The notes under the pieces: generated by a model
Seen by the model: only the letters and a program-made list of their open reading frames with translations
Databases searched by the model: none
What the model was told of the DNA's origin: nothing
Source of the DNA: an uncultured Paracoccaceae bacterium
Lineage (GTDB): Bacteria; Pseudomonadota; Alphaproteobacteria; Rhodobacterales; Rhodobacteraceae
Direction of reading: 5' to 3'
Assembly: GCA_947498415.1 (NCBI GenBank)
Contig: CANMKB010000001.1
Coordinates: forward strand, 186,001-250,000
DNA length: 64,000 bases
Made by a program: the position numbers and the translations under genes
In this document: positions 44,848 through 53,867 of the stretch, piece by piece
Layout of the letters: each line of letters starts with the position of its first letter
Position numbering within the stretch: the first letter of the stretch is position 1

Positions 44848-45312
44848 ATGGCTGAACTTTATGCATATACCGATGGCGCGTGTTCCGGAAATCCAGGCCC
44901 GGGTGGCTGGGGCGTTTTACTTCGCGCGACTGATGGCGAAACCGTTAAGAAAGAACGAGAGCTTTCTGGCGGCGAGGCTGCAACGACAAACAACCAGATG
45001 GAACTGATGGCCGCCATTATGGCGCTGGAAACACTGGAACGTGCAAGTGTCATTACAGTTGTGACCGACAGCGCCTATGTCAAAAATGGCGTCACAGGTT
45101 GGATTCACGGCTGGAAGCGCAATGGCTGGAAAACATCCGCTAAAAAGCCCGTCAAAAACGTCGAGCTTTGGCAGCGCCTTGATGCGGCCCAAGCCCGTCA
45201 CCAAGTGACATGGGAGTGGGTCAAAGGCCACGCCGGACACCCTGAAAACGAAAAGGCCGACGAGCTGGCTCGGGCAGGCATGGCCCCATTCAAACCCGCC
45301 AAATACACATGA
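44848..45312 (+). CDS. rnhA: ribonuclease HI
   Basis: 154 aa. The catalytic acidic residues lie in [17 protein letters not shown] (Asp9), [10 protein letters not shown] (Glu) and [11 protein letters not shown] (Asp). The C-terminal [18 protein letters not shown] completes the site. It removes RNA from RNA-DNA hybrids. It overlaps the following gene by four bases (ATGA). Confidence 0.95.
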   Translation: MAELYAYTDGACSGNPGPGGWGVLLRATDGETVKKERELSGGEAATTNNQMELMAAIMALETLERASVITVVTDSAYVKNGVTGWIHGWKRNGWKTSAKKPVKNVELWQRLDAAQARHQVTWEWVKGHAGHPENEKADELARAGMAPFKPAKYT

Positions 45313-45929
45313 GTGCGATTTCATTCTTAGACTTTTCGTCTGTTGTCATCTTTGCGCTCACCGGCGCTTTGGTCGCAAGCCGCGCACAGCTTGATTTAGT
45401 CGGCTTTGCCTTTGTGGCTTGCTTAACTGCCGTAGGTGGCGGCACCGTTCGCGATCTTTTGTTGGGTAGAGACCCAGTGTTTTGGGTCGGCCAGCCGGCT
45501 TACATTCTACTGGCATCCGCCGCTGCGCTCTTGGTTTTCTTTACCGCGCACCTCTTGGAAAGCCGCTACCGCACATTGCTCTGGCTCGACAGCGCGGCGC
45601 TTGCGGTGGCCGTTGCGGCAGGCACCGGCGTTGCGATGGACATGGATCAAAACGCAATCATCGTCGTGTTAATGGGGATCAGCACAGGCTGCCTTGGTGG
45701 CCTGATGCGTGACGTGGTGTGTAACGAGGTTCCCTTGGTGCTTAAGCAGGGCGAAATCTATGCGACTGCCGCCTTTGCTGGTGCGATCTCAGCGCTTTGC
45801 GCCGATTACCTTGGCCTATCGGGTTTTCCGGTCCTAGCGGTATGCGCTGGCACCACTTGGGCACTGCGCGCAGGGTCACTTCAGTTTGGCTGGCGATTAC
45901 CGGCATACAAAGCTAGACCGCCTCGGTAG
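45309..45929 (+). CDS. TRIC-like/UPF0126 membrane protein (YicG family)
   Basis: 206 aa with seven hydrophobic segments in two repeated halves. Each half shows the family glycine motif ([32 protein letters not shown] and [13 protein letters not shown]). Bacterial TRIC homologues form trimeric cation channels. ATG 45309 overlaps the rnhA stop. It converges on the glycosyltransferase gene. Confidence 0.85.
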   Translation: MSAISFLDFSSVVIFALTGALVASRAQLDLVGFAFVACLTAVGGGTVRDLLLGRDPVFWVGQPAYILLASAAALLVFFTAHLLESRYRTLLWLDSAALAVAVAAGTGVAMDMDQNAIIVVLMGISTGCLGGLMRDVVCNEVPLVLKQGEIYATAAFAGAISALCADYLGLSGFPVLAVCAGTTWALRAGSLQFGWRLPAYKARPPR

Positions 45930-45935
45930 CGCACA

Positions 45936-46925
45936 TCAGTCTGCCGCAGCAGCATCCTCAGGCAATCGCCCAAGTGTTTGCAAAACGGCTTTCATCGCGT
46001 CGCTTTTACGCGCCATTCTCGCGCGCTTTTGATGGGTTGCAACCGCTTCTAGATGCAGCTGCCTCAGCTCACTATTTTGAAGCAGCAGTTCCTTTACTTG
46101 TATCGCTTTATCGAAACTCTGAGCAAGCCCGAGATCCTGTTCGGCATTCTTGTCGAACTTATTCCAATAGTCGGCCTCGATGGTTTGCGTATGGTGATTG
46201 GCTCTTCCGCGCGCACGTTTGTTCAAAAATCCATCAAGCGAACGCAGAGCGTAATGATTCAGCTGTGCCGCCTCGTAACCATAAGGTGGCCTGATCGCGA
46301 GCCCTTTGTTGACTTGTTCTTCTGAGAACGCACGCCCATCAGGCAATATCCAACGAATATCTTCTGCACCCTCAGCCAAAAATGGCCTGTGAACCCCTAA
46401 TCGTGCGAATTTTTCGCAATTCCGGTACATGGTTTTGAACATCCGTTTCTGATTTGGCCCACCCTGCGCCTTTTCCGCAGCGCTAAATTGAAGCGGAACA
46501 GGCGCGTCTAGCATTCGATCAACACCCGCATTCCCAAAAATACGCCAAACAAAGGAAATCGCATCGACATTCGGATGATCGCGGATCAAGCCAGTTAGAG
46601 TGCCGTCTGATGATGAAATGCTCAGATACTCATCAACATCTGCAACAAAAATCCAATCCGCCCGGCTGACTGCGGGTTCCGTTTGCGCCCATTTTAAAGC
46701 GCTTTTGTGAGGGCCGCGGCGCAGCACATTGTTAAAGCGATGCTGCACGATCCCCATACGATTTAAAATTCTTAGAATTTGATCTGTTTGATCCGTGCAG
46801 TCGTTCGTAAATACAACAAAGTCCGAAACGCCCAGCGTTTTATAATGCGCGATCCAGTCTAGAATATACGGTGCCTCATCCTTCATTGTCGTCACAAGCG
46901 TAACGCGAGGGGCCACCCCATTCAT
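45936..46925 (-). CDS. family 2-type glycosyltransferase
   Basis: 329 aa. It begins with VTLVTTMKDEAPYILDWIAHYKTLGVSDFV (key residues TTMKDEAPYILDWIAHY), a GT-A opening, and has the metal motif VADVDEYL. The C-terminus is rich in Lys, Arg and Gln. It probably adds a sugar to a surface polysaccharide. ATG 46925 is preferred; a TTG 16 codons upstream has no better site. It stands alone, leftward of fmt. Donor and acceptor unknown. Confidence 0.78.
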   Translation of the reverse strand: MNGVAPRVTLVTTMKDEAPYILDWIAHYKTLGVSDFVVFTNDCTDQTDQILRILNRMGIVQHRFNNVLRRGPHKSALKWAQTEPAVSRADWIFVADVDEYLSISSSDGTLTGLIRDHPNVDAISFVWRIFGNAGVDRMLDAPVPLQFSAAEKAQGGPNQKRMFKTMYRNCEKFARLGVHRPFLAEGAEDIRWILPDGRAFSEEQVNKGLAIRPPYGYEAAQLNHYALRSLDGFLNKRARGRANHHTQTIEADYWNKFDKNAEQDLGLAQSFDKAIQVKELLLQNSELRQLHLEAVATHQKRARMARKSDAMKAVLQTLGRLPEDAAAAD

Positions 46926-47037
46926 CTGATAAACCAATTTTATAACCTCAAAGAAATTACTTTTGAAAACCAATCAAAGACTTCACAGCGCACAGCCAAA
47001 ATTTCTGCGCGTCCAACTCGATAAAAAAGTTACTGTA

Positions 47038-47946
47038 TTAACTTATTATGTGTCCAGCTTTTAAAGCAAAGCCTCGCACAAAGACCTCCGCGTCCTGCGC
47101 TCCTTTTCCGGCACGTTGCAGGCGCAACAGCTGGACCGCACCGGTGCCACAGGCAACCGTTAATGTATCGTCAAGAAGTGTCCCCGGCTGGCCTTCGCCT
47201 TCCACCAAGCGTGACCCTAAAAGTTTAATGCGCTGACCTTCGATTTCAGTCCAAGCACCCGGGAAAGGCGATAGGCCCCTGATTTTACGGTCAATCTCGA
47301 CGGCAGGCAAAGACCAATCAATTTTTGCCTCGGCCTTGTCGATTTTTGACGCATAGGTCACGCCGTTGTCTTGCTGTGGCACTGGCTTAAGCGTTGAGAG
47401 ATTGGCAAGCGCATCTACGATTGCCGTTGCACCAATCTGACTAAGGTGGTCATGCAATTGCGCTGTCGTCTCTTCAGCGCCAATCGACGTGACCTGACGC
47501 ATCAACACAGGGCCTGTATCAAGACCGGCCTCCATTTGCATGATGCAGACACCCGTTTCCGTATCCCCGGCCATAATCGCCCGATGGATCGGCGCAGCGC
47601 CGCGCCAACGTGGCAATAGGCTGGCGTGAATGTTTAAACATCCGTGGGTCGGCGCATCCAGCACGGCTTGCGGCAACAACAGGCCATAGGCAACGACCAC
47701 GGCAACATCCGCATCAAGGGCTGCGAATTCGGCTTGCTCTGCGTCTCCTTTCAGAGAGACAGGATATCGCACCTGTAACCCCAAGGCCTCAGCGCGGGCT
47801 TGTACGGGTGAGGGACGATCTTTTTTACCGCGCCCGGCAGGGCGTGGGGGCTGGCTGTAAACAGCCAAGATCTCGTGACCTGCCTCCACCAACGCATCCA
47901 GCACAGGAACAGAGAAATCGGGTGTCCCCATGAAGACAATCTTCAT
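47038..47946 (-). CDS. fmt: methionyl-tRNA formyltransferase
   Basis: 302 aa. The N-terminal formyltransferase domain has [15 protein letters not shown], the catalytic [20 protein letters not shown], and [13 protein letters not shown]-terminal OB-like domain follows. It formylates initiator Met-tRNA. It follows two def-family genes with four-base overlaps, in the usual def-fmt arrangement. Confidence 0.95.
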   Translation of the reverse strand: MKIVFMGTPDFSVPVLDALVEAGHEILAVYSQPPRPAGRGKKDRPSPVQARAEALGLQVRYPVSLKGDAEQAEFAALDADVAVVVAYGLLLPQAVLDAPTHGCLNIHASLLPRWRGAAPIHRAIMAGDTETGVCIMQMEAGLDTGPVLMRQVTSIGAEETTAQLHDHLSQIGATAIVDALANLSTLKPVPQQDNGVTYASKIDKAEAKIDWSLPAVEIDRKIRGLSPFPGAWTEIEGQRIKLLGSRLVEGEGQPGTLLDDTLTVACGTGAVQLLRLQRAGKGAQDAEVFVRGFALKAGHIIS

Positions 47947-48437
47947 TTCAGCTTCCTCGCCTTTTTGATCAACATCTCACGCTTGGTGCGGCTCAAGTGG
48001 TCAAAGTACATCTTGCCATTGATGTGGTCGATTTGGTGCTGAACCGAAGTGGCCCAAAGGCCTACGAAATCTTTCTCTGCTACCTCACCGCTTTCATCCA
48101 TGTAGCGCACTGTTACTGCACGAGGTCGCGCGATCACAGCAGACACACCAGGTAAGTTTGGGCTGGCTTCTTCGTGCTCTCGAGGTTCCACGGATGCATG
48201 CAAAATTTCGGGGTTCGCCATTTTTACAACTTGGCCACGCTCGGATGAGGCATCGACCACGATCAGACGTTTCATCACGCCGATCTGGTTGGCGCCCATA
48301 CCAACGCCAGGCATGGCTTCCATCGTGTCAATTAAGTCAGCCCAAACACTGCGCTCTGCATCAGTGATTTCAGCAACTGGCTCTGCGGCGATGCGCAGGC
48401 GTTTATCTGGCCATGCAAGGCATTTCCGAACTGTCAT
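47943..48437 (-). CDS. peptide deformylase-like protein lacking key residues
   Basis: 164 aa, full-length PDF fold. The three family motifs are recognisable but altered: [10 protein letters not shown] for G-I-G-L-A-A-P-Q-x-G, EEASPNLP for E-E-G-C-L-S-x-P, and HQIDH for H-E-x-D-H. The metal-binding Cys is Ser92 and the catalytic Glu is Gln135; both His (134, 138) remain. It probably cannot deformylate normally. It sits between def and fmt with four-base overlaps on both sides, so it is maintained with them. Confidence 0.85.
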   Translation of the reverse strand: MTVRKCLAWPDKRLRIAAEPVAEITDAERSVWADLIDTMEAMPGVGMGANQIGVMKRLIVVDASSERGQVVKMANPEILHASVEPREHEEASPNLPGVSAVIARPRAVTVRYMDESGEVAEKDFVGLWATSVQHQIDHINGKMYFDHLSRTKREMLIKKARKLK

Positions 48438-48946
48438 CCTCGTGCCAGCTCACGCTTAAGTTTGGCAGATTTTCGGGTCATCATCTGACGTTTCATCGGC
48501 CCAAGATAATCAATGAACAGCTTGCCGTTCAGGTGGTCGATCTCGTGCTGCACACAGGTCGCCCAAAGTCCTTCAAAGTCTTTTTCCTGCGGGTTCCCAT
48601 TCTCATCAATCCAACCCACACGCACCTCAGCAGGTCGTGTCACTTCGGCGAATTGATCTGGGATCGACAGACAGCCCTCTTCGTAGACGTTTTCATCATC
48701 AGAAGATGCCAGCACTTCGGGATTGAACATGATAACCGGCTCTGGTGCGCCATCTTTAACGCAGTCCATGACGATCAGACGTGACAGCACCCCAATTTGG
48801 GGAGCGGCAAGCCCAATACCCGGCGCATCATACATGGTTTCAAGCATATCGCTTGCAAGAACACGCAGGTCATCAGACAGATCTGCAACGGCATCACAGG
48901 TCTTTTTGAGGCGGGGGTCCGGGTGGATCAAGATCGGCTTTAACAT
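48434..48946 (-). CDS. def: peptide deformylase
   Basis: 170 aa with all three motifs intact: GIGLAAPQIG, EEGCLSIP and HEIDHLNG. It removes the formyl group from nascent proteins. ATG 48946 (MLKPILIHPDPRLK) is the standard start; a frame six codons longer exists. It is first in the def, def-like, fmt operon and divergent from the PatB-like gene. Confidence 0.95.
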   Translation of the reverse strand: MLKPILIHPDPRLKKTCDAVADLSDDLRVLASDMLETMYDAPGIGLAAPQIGVLSRLIVMDCVKDGAPEPVIMFNPEVLASSDDENVYEEGCLSIPDQFAEVTRPAEVRVGWIDENGNPQEKDFEGLWATCVQHEIDHLNGKLFIDYLGPMKRQMMTRKSAKLKRELARG

Positions 48947-49043
48947 AGGGCTGACATAGGACAAGGCGCAGTTTTCTGCAACGGCTCTTGCGCTCGGCTT
49001 TCAATTCGCTAGCGTGGCCGATATTTGCTTTATGGAGGCATGT

Positions 49044-50219
49044 ATGAATTTTGATCAGGTCATAAATCGCGTCGGCACCCACTCAACCAAATGGGATGGG
49101 ATGGAGCGCGCCTTTGGGGTATCTCCAAAAGACGGTCTTGCGATGTGGATCGCGGATATGGATTTCGCCGCGCCGGACTTTTTGCAAAAAGCGACTCAAG
49201 GCCTGATTGAGAAAGCCAACTACGGGTATTTTGTAGGTTTGGAAGAATTCCACGAGTCCGTGGGCTGGTGGATGGAGACACGCCACAACTGGAAAATTGA
49301 ACCCGATTGGACATTCATCACCTTCGGGTTGGGCCATGGCATTGCGACCGCACTGCAGGCCTTTACCGAGCGCGGCGATGCCGTTGCAACCTTCACGCCC
49401 GTTTACCATGAATTCCAGTCTAAAATCGAAAAAACCGGACGCGTTAACACCCAGCTTCCTTTGGCGAAAGATGATGCGGGCCTCTATCGCATGGATTTTG
49501 AATCCTACGACGCACTGATGACGGGGCGAGAAAAGATCCTACTCATCAGTTCCCCACACAACCCTGCTGGACGTGTTTGGGAACAATCTGAACTGACTGC
49601 GATGGCAGAGTTCTGTCAGCGTCATGACCTATTGCTCATCTCAGACGAGATTCACCATGACCTTGTTTTTTCGGGTCACAAGCATTTGGTCGCTGCAAAT
49701 GCGATGCCAGAAATCATGGATCGGCTGGTGATCACCACGGCCGCATCAAAAACCTTTAACATCGCCGGGGCACGCACGGGCTGTGTAATCATTCCTGATG
49801 CAGGATTGAGAAAGCGCTTCGATGCATTTTTCAAGATGTTTGACATCAGTGCAAATTTGCTGGGCACAGAGCTGACAAAAGCGGCTTACTCTCCGGAAGG
49901 GGCTGCTTGGGTAGATGCACTGAACCTATATCTTGAAGACAATTACAAAGTGATGGCGGCGGCAATGGATGCCATTCCTGGTGTTGAAATGATGCCAATG
50001 CAGTCGACATATCTGTCTTGGGTTGATTTCAAAAACACGGGTCTATCCCCCGCCGACGTGCTCGACCGCATCAACAATCATGCGCGAATTGCGCCAACAC
50101 CGGGCCTTGGATTGGGGAATGGCGGCGACACGTTCATGCGCTTTAATCTTGGGGCAAATCGCGCCCAAATCGAAGAAGCCGCACAACGCCTCTCCGAAGC
50201 TTTCAGCGATCTGAAATAA
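49044..50219 (+). CDS. MalY/PatB-family C-S lyase (aminotransferase fold I)
   Basis: 391 aa PLP enzyme. Features include the N-terminal WIADMDFAAP, the SSPHNPAGRVW loop, SDEIHHDLVF, and the PLP lysine in TAASKTFNIAGARTG. The group includes cystathionine beta-lyases that release homocysteine or other thiols. ATG 49044, with GGAGG six bases upstream, is chosen. A hairpin (50229-50249) follows before the convergent gene. Confidence 0.85.
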   Translation: MNFDQVINRVGTHSTKWDGMERAFGVSPKDGLAMWIADMDFAAPDFLQKATQGLIEKANYGYFVGLEEFHESVGWWMETRHNWKIEPDWTFITFGLGHGIATALQAFTERGDAVATFTPVYHEFQSKIEKTGRVNTQLPLAKDDAGLYRMDFESYDALMTGREKILLISSPHNPAGRVWEQSELTAMAEFCQRHDLLLISDEIHHDLVFSGHKHLVAANAMPEIMDRLVITTAASKTFNIAGARTGCVIIPDAGLRKRFDAFFKMFDISANLLGTELTKAAYSPEGAAWVDALNLYLEDNYKVMAAAMDAIPGVEMMPMQSTYLSWVDFKNTGLSPADVLDRINNHARIAPTPGLGLGNGGDTFMRFNLGANRAQIEEAAQRLSEAFSDLK

Positions 50220-50228
50220 ACTCATCTT

Positions 50229-50249
50229 GGCCCGCATATCCTGCGGGCC
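50229..50249. terminator. hairpin between convergent genes
   Basis: GGCCCGCA (50229-50236) and TGCGGGCC (50242-50249) form an 8-bp stem with a 5-base loop, just after the PatB-like stop. No strong T-run is seen on either side, so its efficiency is uncertain. Confidence 0.55.
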
Positions 50250-50255
50250 GAATGA

Positions 50256-50612
50256 CTATTTGCGTTGATCTGTGACCAAAGCGACGGGTGCTTCATCCTC
50301 TTGAACAAAGTCCAGTGGCGGCTTTTCCATGTGCGGTGTTGCGCGTTTAAATTCGTAGAACGTTTCACCGTTGTCTTGAACCGAAGCGACAACCAAACAC
50401 TGATACAGATGCTTTGCGCCGTCATACAAATCGACCAAGCCGCGCAAATGCGGCGGGTCTTCGACATCCAGTGAAAAGCCATCATCTTGAAATTGCAGCA
50501 CTTTAAAGACCTCACCATCGGCTTTTACCCGAAGACGATTCTTCTTGCGCATTTCCTTTTTACGAGCTGCTTCCAGCCCCTGCTGCACTTCTTTTGGCAG
50601 AAAACTTGTCAT
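50256..50612 (-). CDS. cytoplasmic protein of unknown function
   Basis: 118 aa. The first 35 residues are Lys and Arg rich; the rest is beta-rich with a pattern (VFKVLQFQDDGFSLDVED then LRGLVDLYDGAKHLYQCLVV) like that of a small beta-barrel such as PilZ, but PilZ motifs are not clear. The C-terminus is acidic. ATG 50612 is chosen over an ATG four codons earlier. I recognise no named family. It is convergent with the PatB-like gene. Confidence 0.7.
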   Translation of the reverse strand: MTSFLPKEVQQGLEAARKKEMRKKNRLRVKADGEVFKVLQFQDDGFSLDVEDPPHLRGLVDLYDGAKHLYQCLVVASVQDNGETFYEFKRATPHMEKPPLDFVQEDEAPVALVTDQRK

Positions 50613-50834
50613 GGCAGGCTCCATCCCATTTGACCTACCCCCTTTGTATCAATGTTTCAGATCGACACATGAAAGGTCAAGCCATTCAAAATATTAGGTA
50701 TTCCCCATCTCTTTTGTGCCACACCAGCGATACCCGATACAATTGTGCACATCCGCGCAAGTGTTCTGCAAAGGCAGAGATTGTCGTGCTGTGATCTGAG
50801 GTTAGGTTAGCCCCAACCTCTTAAGGAGAAAACA
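50613..50834. other. divergent intergenic region
   Basis: About 220 bases between divergent genes. I see no open frame worth calling and no strong repeat. It must contain promoters for both neighbours, and the rightward gene has an AAGGAG site ahead of ATG 50835. Confidence 0.4.
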
Positions 50835-51809
50835 ATGGGATTGCTTGTAGACGGTCAGTGGGTTGACCAGTGGTATGATACCAAAAGCACGGGCGGAAAG
50901 TTTGTTCGCTCTAAAGCACAGTTTCGGAACTGGCTCACAGCCGACGGTGCCGCAGGTCCAAGCGGTACAGATGGGTTTACCCCAGACAGCGGGCGTTACC
51001 ATCTCTTTGTTTCTTATGCGTGCCCATGGGCGCACCGCACCCTGATCTTTCGTGCGCTCAAGGGCCTAGAGCAACACATTACCGTATCGGCCGTGCACCC
51101 TGACATGCTGGATCAAGGCTGGACCTTTGAAAAAGACGAAGACGGCGCGACGGGCGATGATCTTTTCGGTTTAGACTTTGCACACCAGCTCTACACACGG
51201 GCTGACCCCGAATATTCTGGCCGCGTGACTGTTCCTATTCTGTGGGACAAAGAGCGTAACACCATCGTTTCAAATGAAAGCTCTGAGATCATTCGCATGT
51301 TCAACAGTGCCTTCAACGCCCTGACCGGAAACACTGATGACTACTGGCCAGAAGAACAACGTGACGCCATTGAAGAGGTGAATGAACGGATTTATGACAC
51401 GGTCAACAACGGCGTGTACAAATCTGGGTTCGCGACCACACAAGACGCATATGAAGCGGGTGTTTATCCATTGTTTGACACTCTGGATTGGCTTGAAGAC
51501 CGGCTGCAGCGCAATCGTTTCCTTATGGGCGACGAGATCACAGAGGCCGACTGGCGTCTGTTCACAACACTGATCCGCTTTGACCCGGTTTATCACCTAC
51601 ATTTCAAATGTAATTTGAAACGGCTGATCGACTATCCAAACCTATGGGACTATACGCGAACGCTTTACCAAGTCCCTGGTGTCGCCGAGACGGTGAATAT
51701 GGCCCATATCGTACGCCACTATCACTACAGCCATGAATCGATCAATCCACACCGCATCATCCCGATAAATCCAAAACTGGATTACATGGAACCGACACAA
51801 CGCGGATAG
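50835..51809 (+). CDS. glutathionyl-hydroquinone reductase (Xi-class GST)
   Basis: 324 aa. The thioredoxin-like domain has YACPWAHRTL with catalytic Cys63, the canonical CPWA motif. NESSEIIRMF and TVNNGVYKSGFA in the helical domain match the family, which reduces glutathionyl-hydroquinones and related adducts. A clear AAGGAG precedes ATG 50835. The protein at 12558-13589 is a paralogue with CPWC. Confidence 0.9.
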   Translation: MGLLVDGQWVDQWYDTKSTGGKFVRSKAQFRNWLTADGAAGPSGTDGFTPDSGRYHLFVSYACPWAHRTLIFRALKGLEQHITVSAVHPDMLDQGWTFEKDEDGATGDDLFGLDFAHQLYTRADPEYSGRVTVPILWDKERNTIVSNESSEIIRMFNSAFNALTGNTDDYWPEEQRDAIEEVNERIYDTVNNGVYKSGFATTQDAYEAGVYPLFDTLDWLEDRLQRNRFLMGDEITEADWRLFTTLIRFDPVYHLHFKCNLKRLIDYPNLWDYTRTLYQVPGVAETVNMAHIVRHYHYSHESINPHRIIPINPKLDYMEPTQRG

Positions 51810-51835
51810 CGTTTCCGCGCGAAAAACATCTCTGA

Positions 51836-51882
51836 GCGGCGGGCACGATCCCGTTGAACGCAAAACTGCGTCGCCCCGCCGC
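51836..51882. other. nested GC-rich inverted repeat
   Basis: GCGGCGGG (51836-51843) pairs with CCCGCCGC (51875-51882). Inside, ACGCA and TGCGT pair around AAAC. No T-run follows. It lies between the hydroquinone reductase stop and cobC, and could mark the end of the first transcript or fold in the cobC leader. It carries no B12-box sequence. Confidence 0.4.
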
Positions 51883-51944
51883 CCTCCTGCCCCTTGTCAA
51901 ATGACGTAATTTCCGCGAACACAGCGGGAATGATGGGAGGCAGC

Positions 51945-52886
51945 ATGACACAGCAAAGAGATCACGGAGGCGGCCTCGACGTTGCAATCGCACGCTGGGG
52001 CGGTACACGCGAAACTTGGCTAGATCTATCGACCGGCATTAACCCGGTGCCGTTTCCCCTCCCCCAATTTTCCGCAGATTGCTGGACAGCACTTCCAGAC
52101 GCGAACGCTCAAACTGCGTTGTTGGATGCCGCCCGTAAGTTTTGGGCGATCCCTGAAACGGTCGACATCATTGCGGCGCCGGGTGCATCGGCCCTCATTT
52201 CGCGCATCCCGTCTCTGGTGTCTGGCAACGCCGTCGACATCCCGCAACCGACCTATAATGAACACGCAGCCGCCTTTAGGGCGCAAGGTTGGGATATGTC
52301 TGACGGCACAGACCAGTGCCGGGTGATCGTGCATCCGAACAATCCTACCGGCCAATTTTGGACAGCAGACGATCTAACGGCGCAAACCAACATCATCGAT
52401 GAAAGCTTTTGCGATATTGCCCCTGATCGCACGTTGATCGAGCAAACGACCAAAACTGGAAACTTTGTCCTCAAGAGTTTTGGTAAGTTTTGGGGCCTCG
52501 CCGGTCTGCGCCTTGGTTTTCTAGTTGGCGCGCCTGAGTTTATCGCGAAAATGAGAGACTACATAGGCCCATGGGCCGTGTCTGGACCTGCATTAGAGAC
52601 CGCCACAGCAGCGCTGCAAGACCTCGATTGGGCGCAAAGCACGCGGCAGCGACTCGCTGATGATTGCGCACGTCTTGATGCGCTCATGTCAAAGCATGGG
52701 GCACAGCTTGAAGGAGGCTGCGATCTCTTTCGACTTTATAACGTGGATGATGCACAGGCCTGGCATGAACGATTGGGCAAACATCAGATCCTGACGCGTG
52801 TCTTTCCCTATTCTGATACATATCTGCGCCTCGGGCTGCCGCATCCAGATCGTTGGGCGCAGCTGGAACATGCGCTAACTGAGTGA
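51945..52886 (+). CDS. cobC: threonine-phosphate decarboxylase
   Basis: 313 aa PLP enzyme of the aminotransferase fold. DLSTGINPVPFP at the start, HPNNPTGQFW, and the PLP lysine in SFGKFWGLAGLRLGF match CobC of the aerobic naming scheme (CobD in Salmonella). It makes aminopropanol phosphate for the cobalamin side chain. ATG 51945, after GGGAGG, is preferred over a start 51 bases earlier. The cbiB-type gene follows. Confidence 0.88.
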   Translation: MTQQRDHGGGLDVAIARWGGTRETWLDLSTGINPVPFPLPQFSADCWTALPDANAQTALLDAARKFWAIPETVDIIAAPGASALISRIPSLVSGNAVDIPQPTYNEHAAAFRAQGWDMSDGTDQCRVIVHPNNPTGQFWTADDLTAQTNIIDESFCDIAPDRTLIEQTTKTGNFVLKSFGKFWGLAGLRLGFLVGAPEFIAKMRDYIGPWAVSGPALETATAALQDLDWAQSTRQRLADDCARLDALMSKHGAQLEGGCDLFRLYNVDDAQAWHERLGKHQILTRVFPYSDTYLRLGLPHPDRWAQLEHALTE

Positions 52887-52893
52887 GGGTTTG

Positions 52894-53802
52894 ATGGACA
52901 CTGCAGAAATCCTACTGATCGCATTGCTGCTTGATGCGGTACTCGGTGAACCTAGGTTGCTGTGGGATCGGGTTCCACATCCAGCTGTTCTTATGGGCCG
53001 ATTGATTGCCGCGGCGGATCAAAGGTTCAACGTTGGGGTGTCTCAAAAATTGAACGGGACGTTGGTTGTTCTTTCTCTGCTGGGCGGTGCTTGGGGACTG
53101 GGGCACATTATCGGATGGTTCGGGTGGCTTCCAAGCGTTGTGATCGCTGCCATCTTGATCGCCCAGCGCTCATTGGTCGATCATGTCAAAAACGTAGAGA
53201 GAGCGCTTCGACTGTCTGTCGAGGATGGGCGCAAATCTGTTGCGATGATCGTCAGCCGTGACACAAAAGATATGACCGAAACTGCTGTAAGCCGGTCTGC
53301 CATCGAAAGCGCGGCTGAAAACCTGTCTGACGGTGTAATCGCACCTGCATTTTGGTTCTTAATCGCTGGCCTGCCGGGTTTGTTGATCTACAAGGTGGTC
53401 AACACCGCAGACTCTATGATTGGTTACAAAACCCCTCGCCATCTTCGGTTTGGTTGGGCCGCTGCGCGTCTTGATGATGTGCTGAACTGGATCCCAGCCC
53501 GGCTTACAGCGGGTCTTATTGCATTGTCTTACGGCATTATCACCAAATGGTCAGAGATTAGATTTGATGCCGCCTTTCACAAATCGCCTAATGCAGGTTG
53601 GCCAGAATCCGCCATGGCGCGGTCCCTTGGGATCGCTCTTGCCGGGCCGCGCACTTATGATGGTTTTGAACAAGATTTCCCGTATGTGAATGAAATGGGT
53701 CGGCAAAGTCTAAGCGCAAACGACATCCGCGATGCGGTCTCTGTCTTGTGGCGCGTCTGGGCCCTGGCTTTCGGCGCGACCTTGCTGATCGCGCTGTTGT
53801 GA
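52894..53802 (+). CDS. cbiB: adenosylcobinamide-phosphate synthase (CbiB/CobD)
   Basis: 302 aa membrane protein with five or six hydrophobic segments. It has DAVLGEPRLLWDRVPHPAVLMGR, the family opening (GEP and HPVxxxG), and RDTKDMTETAVSRSAIESAAENLSDG, which is highly conserved. It joins aminopropanol phosphate to adenosylcobyric acid, using the product of the preceding gene. ATG 52894 follows GAGGG; a TTG one codon earlier is possible. Known as cobD in the aerobic scheme. Confidence 0.92.
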   Translation: MDTAEILLIALLLDAVLGEPRLLWDRVPHPAVLMGRLIAAADQRFNVGVSQKLNGTLVVLSLLGGAWGLGHIIGWFGWLPSVVIAAILIAQRSLVDHVKNVERALRLSVEDGRKSVAMIVSRDTKDMTETAVSRSAIESAAENLSDGVIAPAFWFLIAGLPGLLIYKVVNTADSMIGYKTPRHLRFGWAAARLDDVLNWIPARLTAGLIALSYGIITKWSEIRFDAAFHKSPNAGWPESAMARSLGIALAGPRTYDGFEQDFPYVNEMGRQSLSANDIRDAVSVLWRVWALAFGATLLIALL

Positions 53803-53867
53803 TCACACATCATTGCATGACCCAGCACCTCTGCTAGTGTGCGCCGAAAGATATACTGAGGTATCCC

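Noticed and set aside
51810..51944. Cobalamin riboswitch upstream of cobC
   Set aside because: No B12-box-like sequence or riboswitch core was seen; only a nested GC-rich inverted repeat is present.
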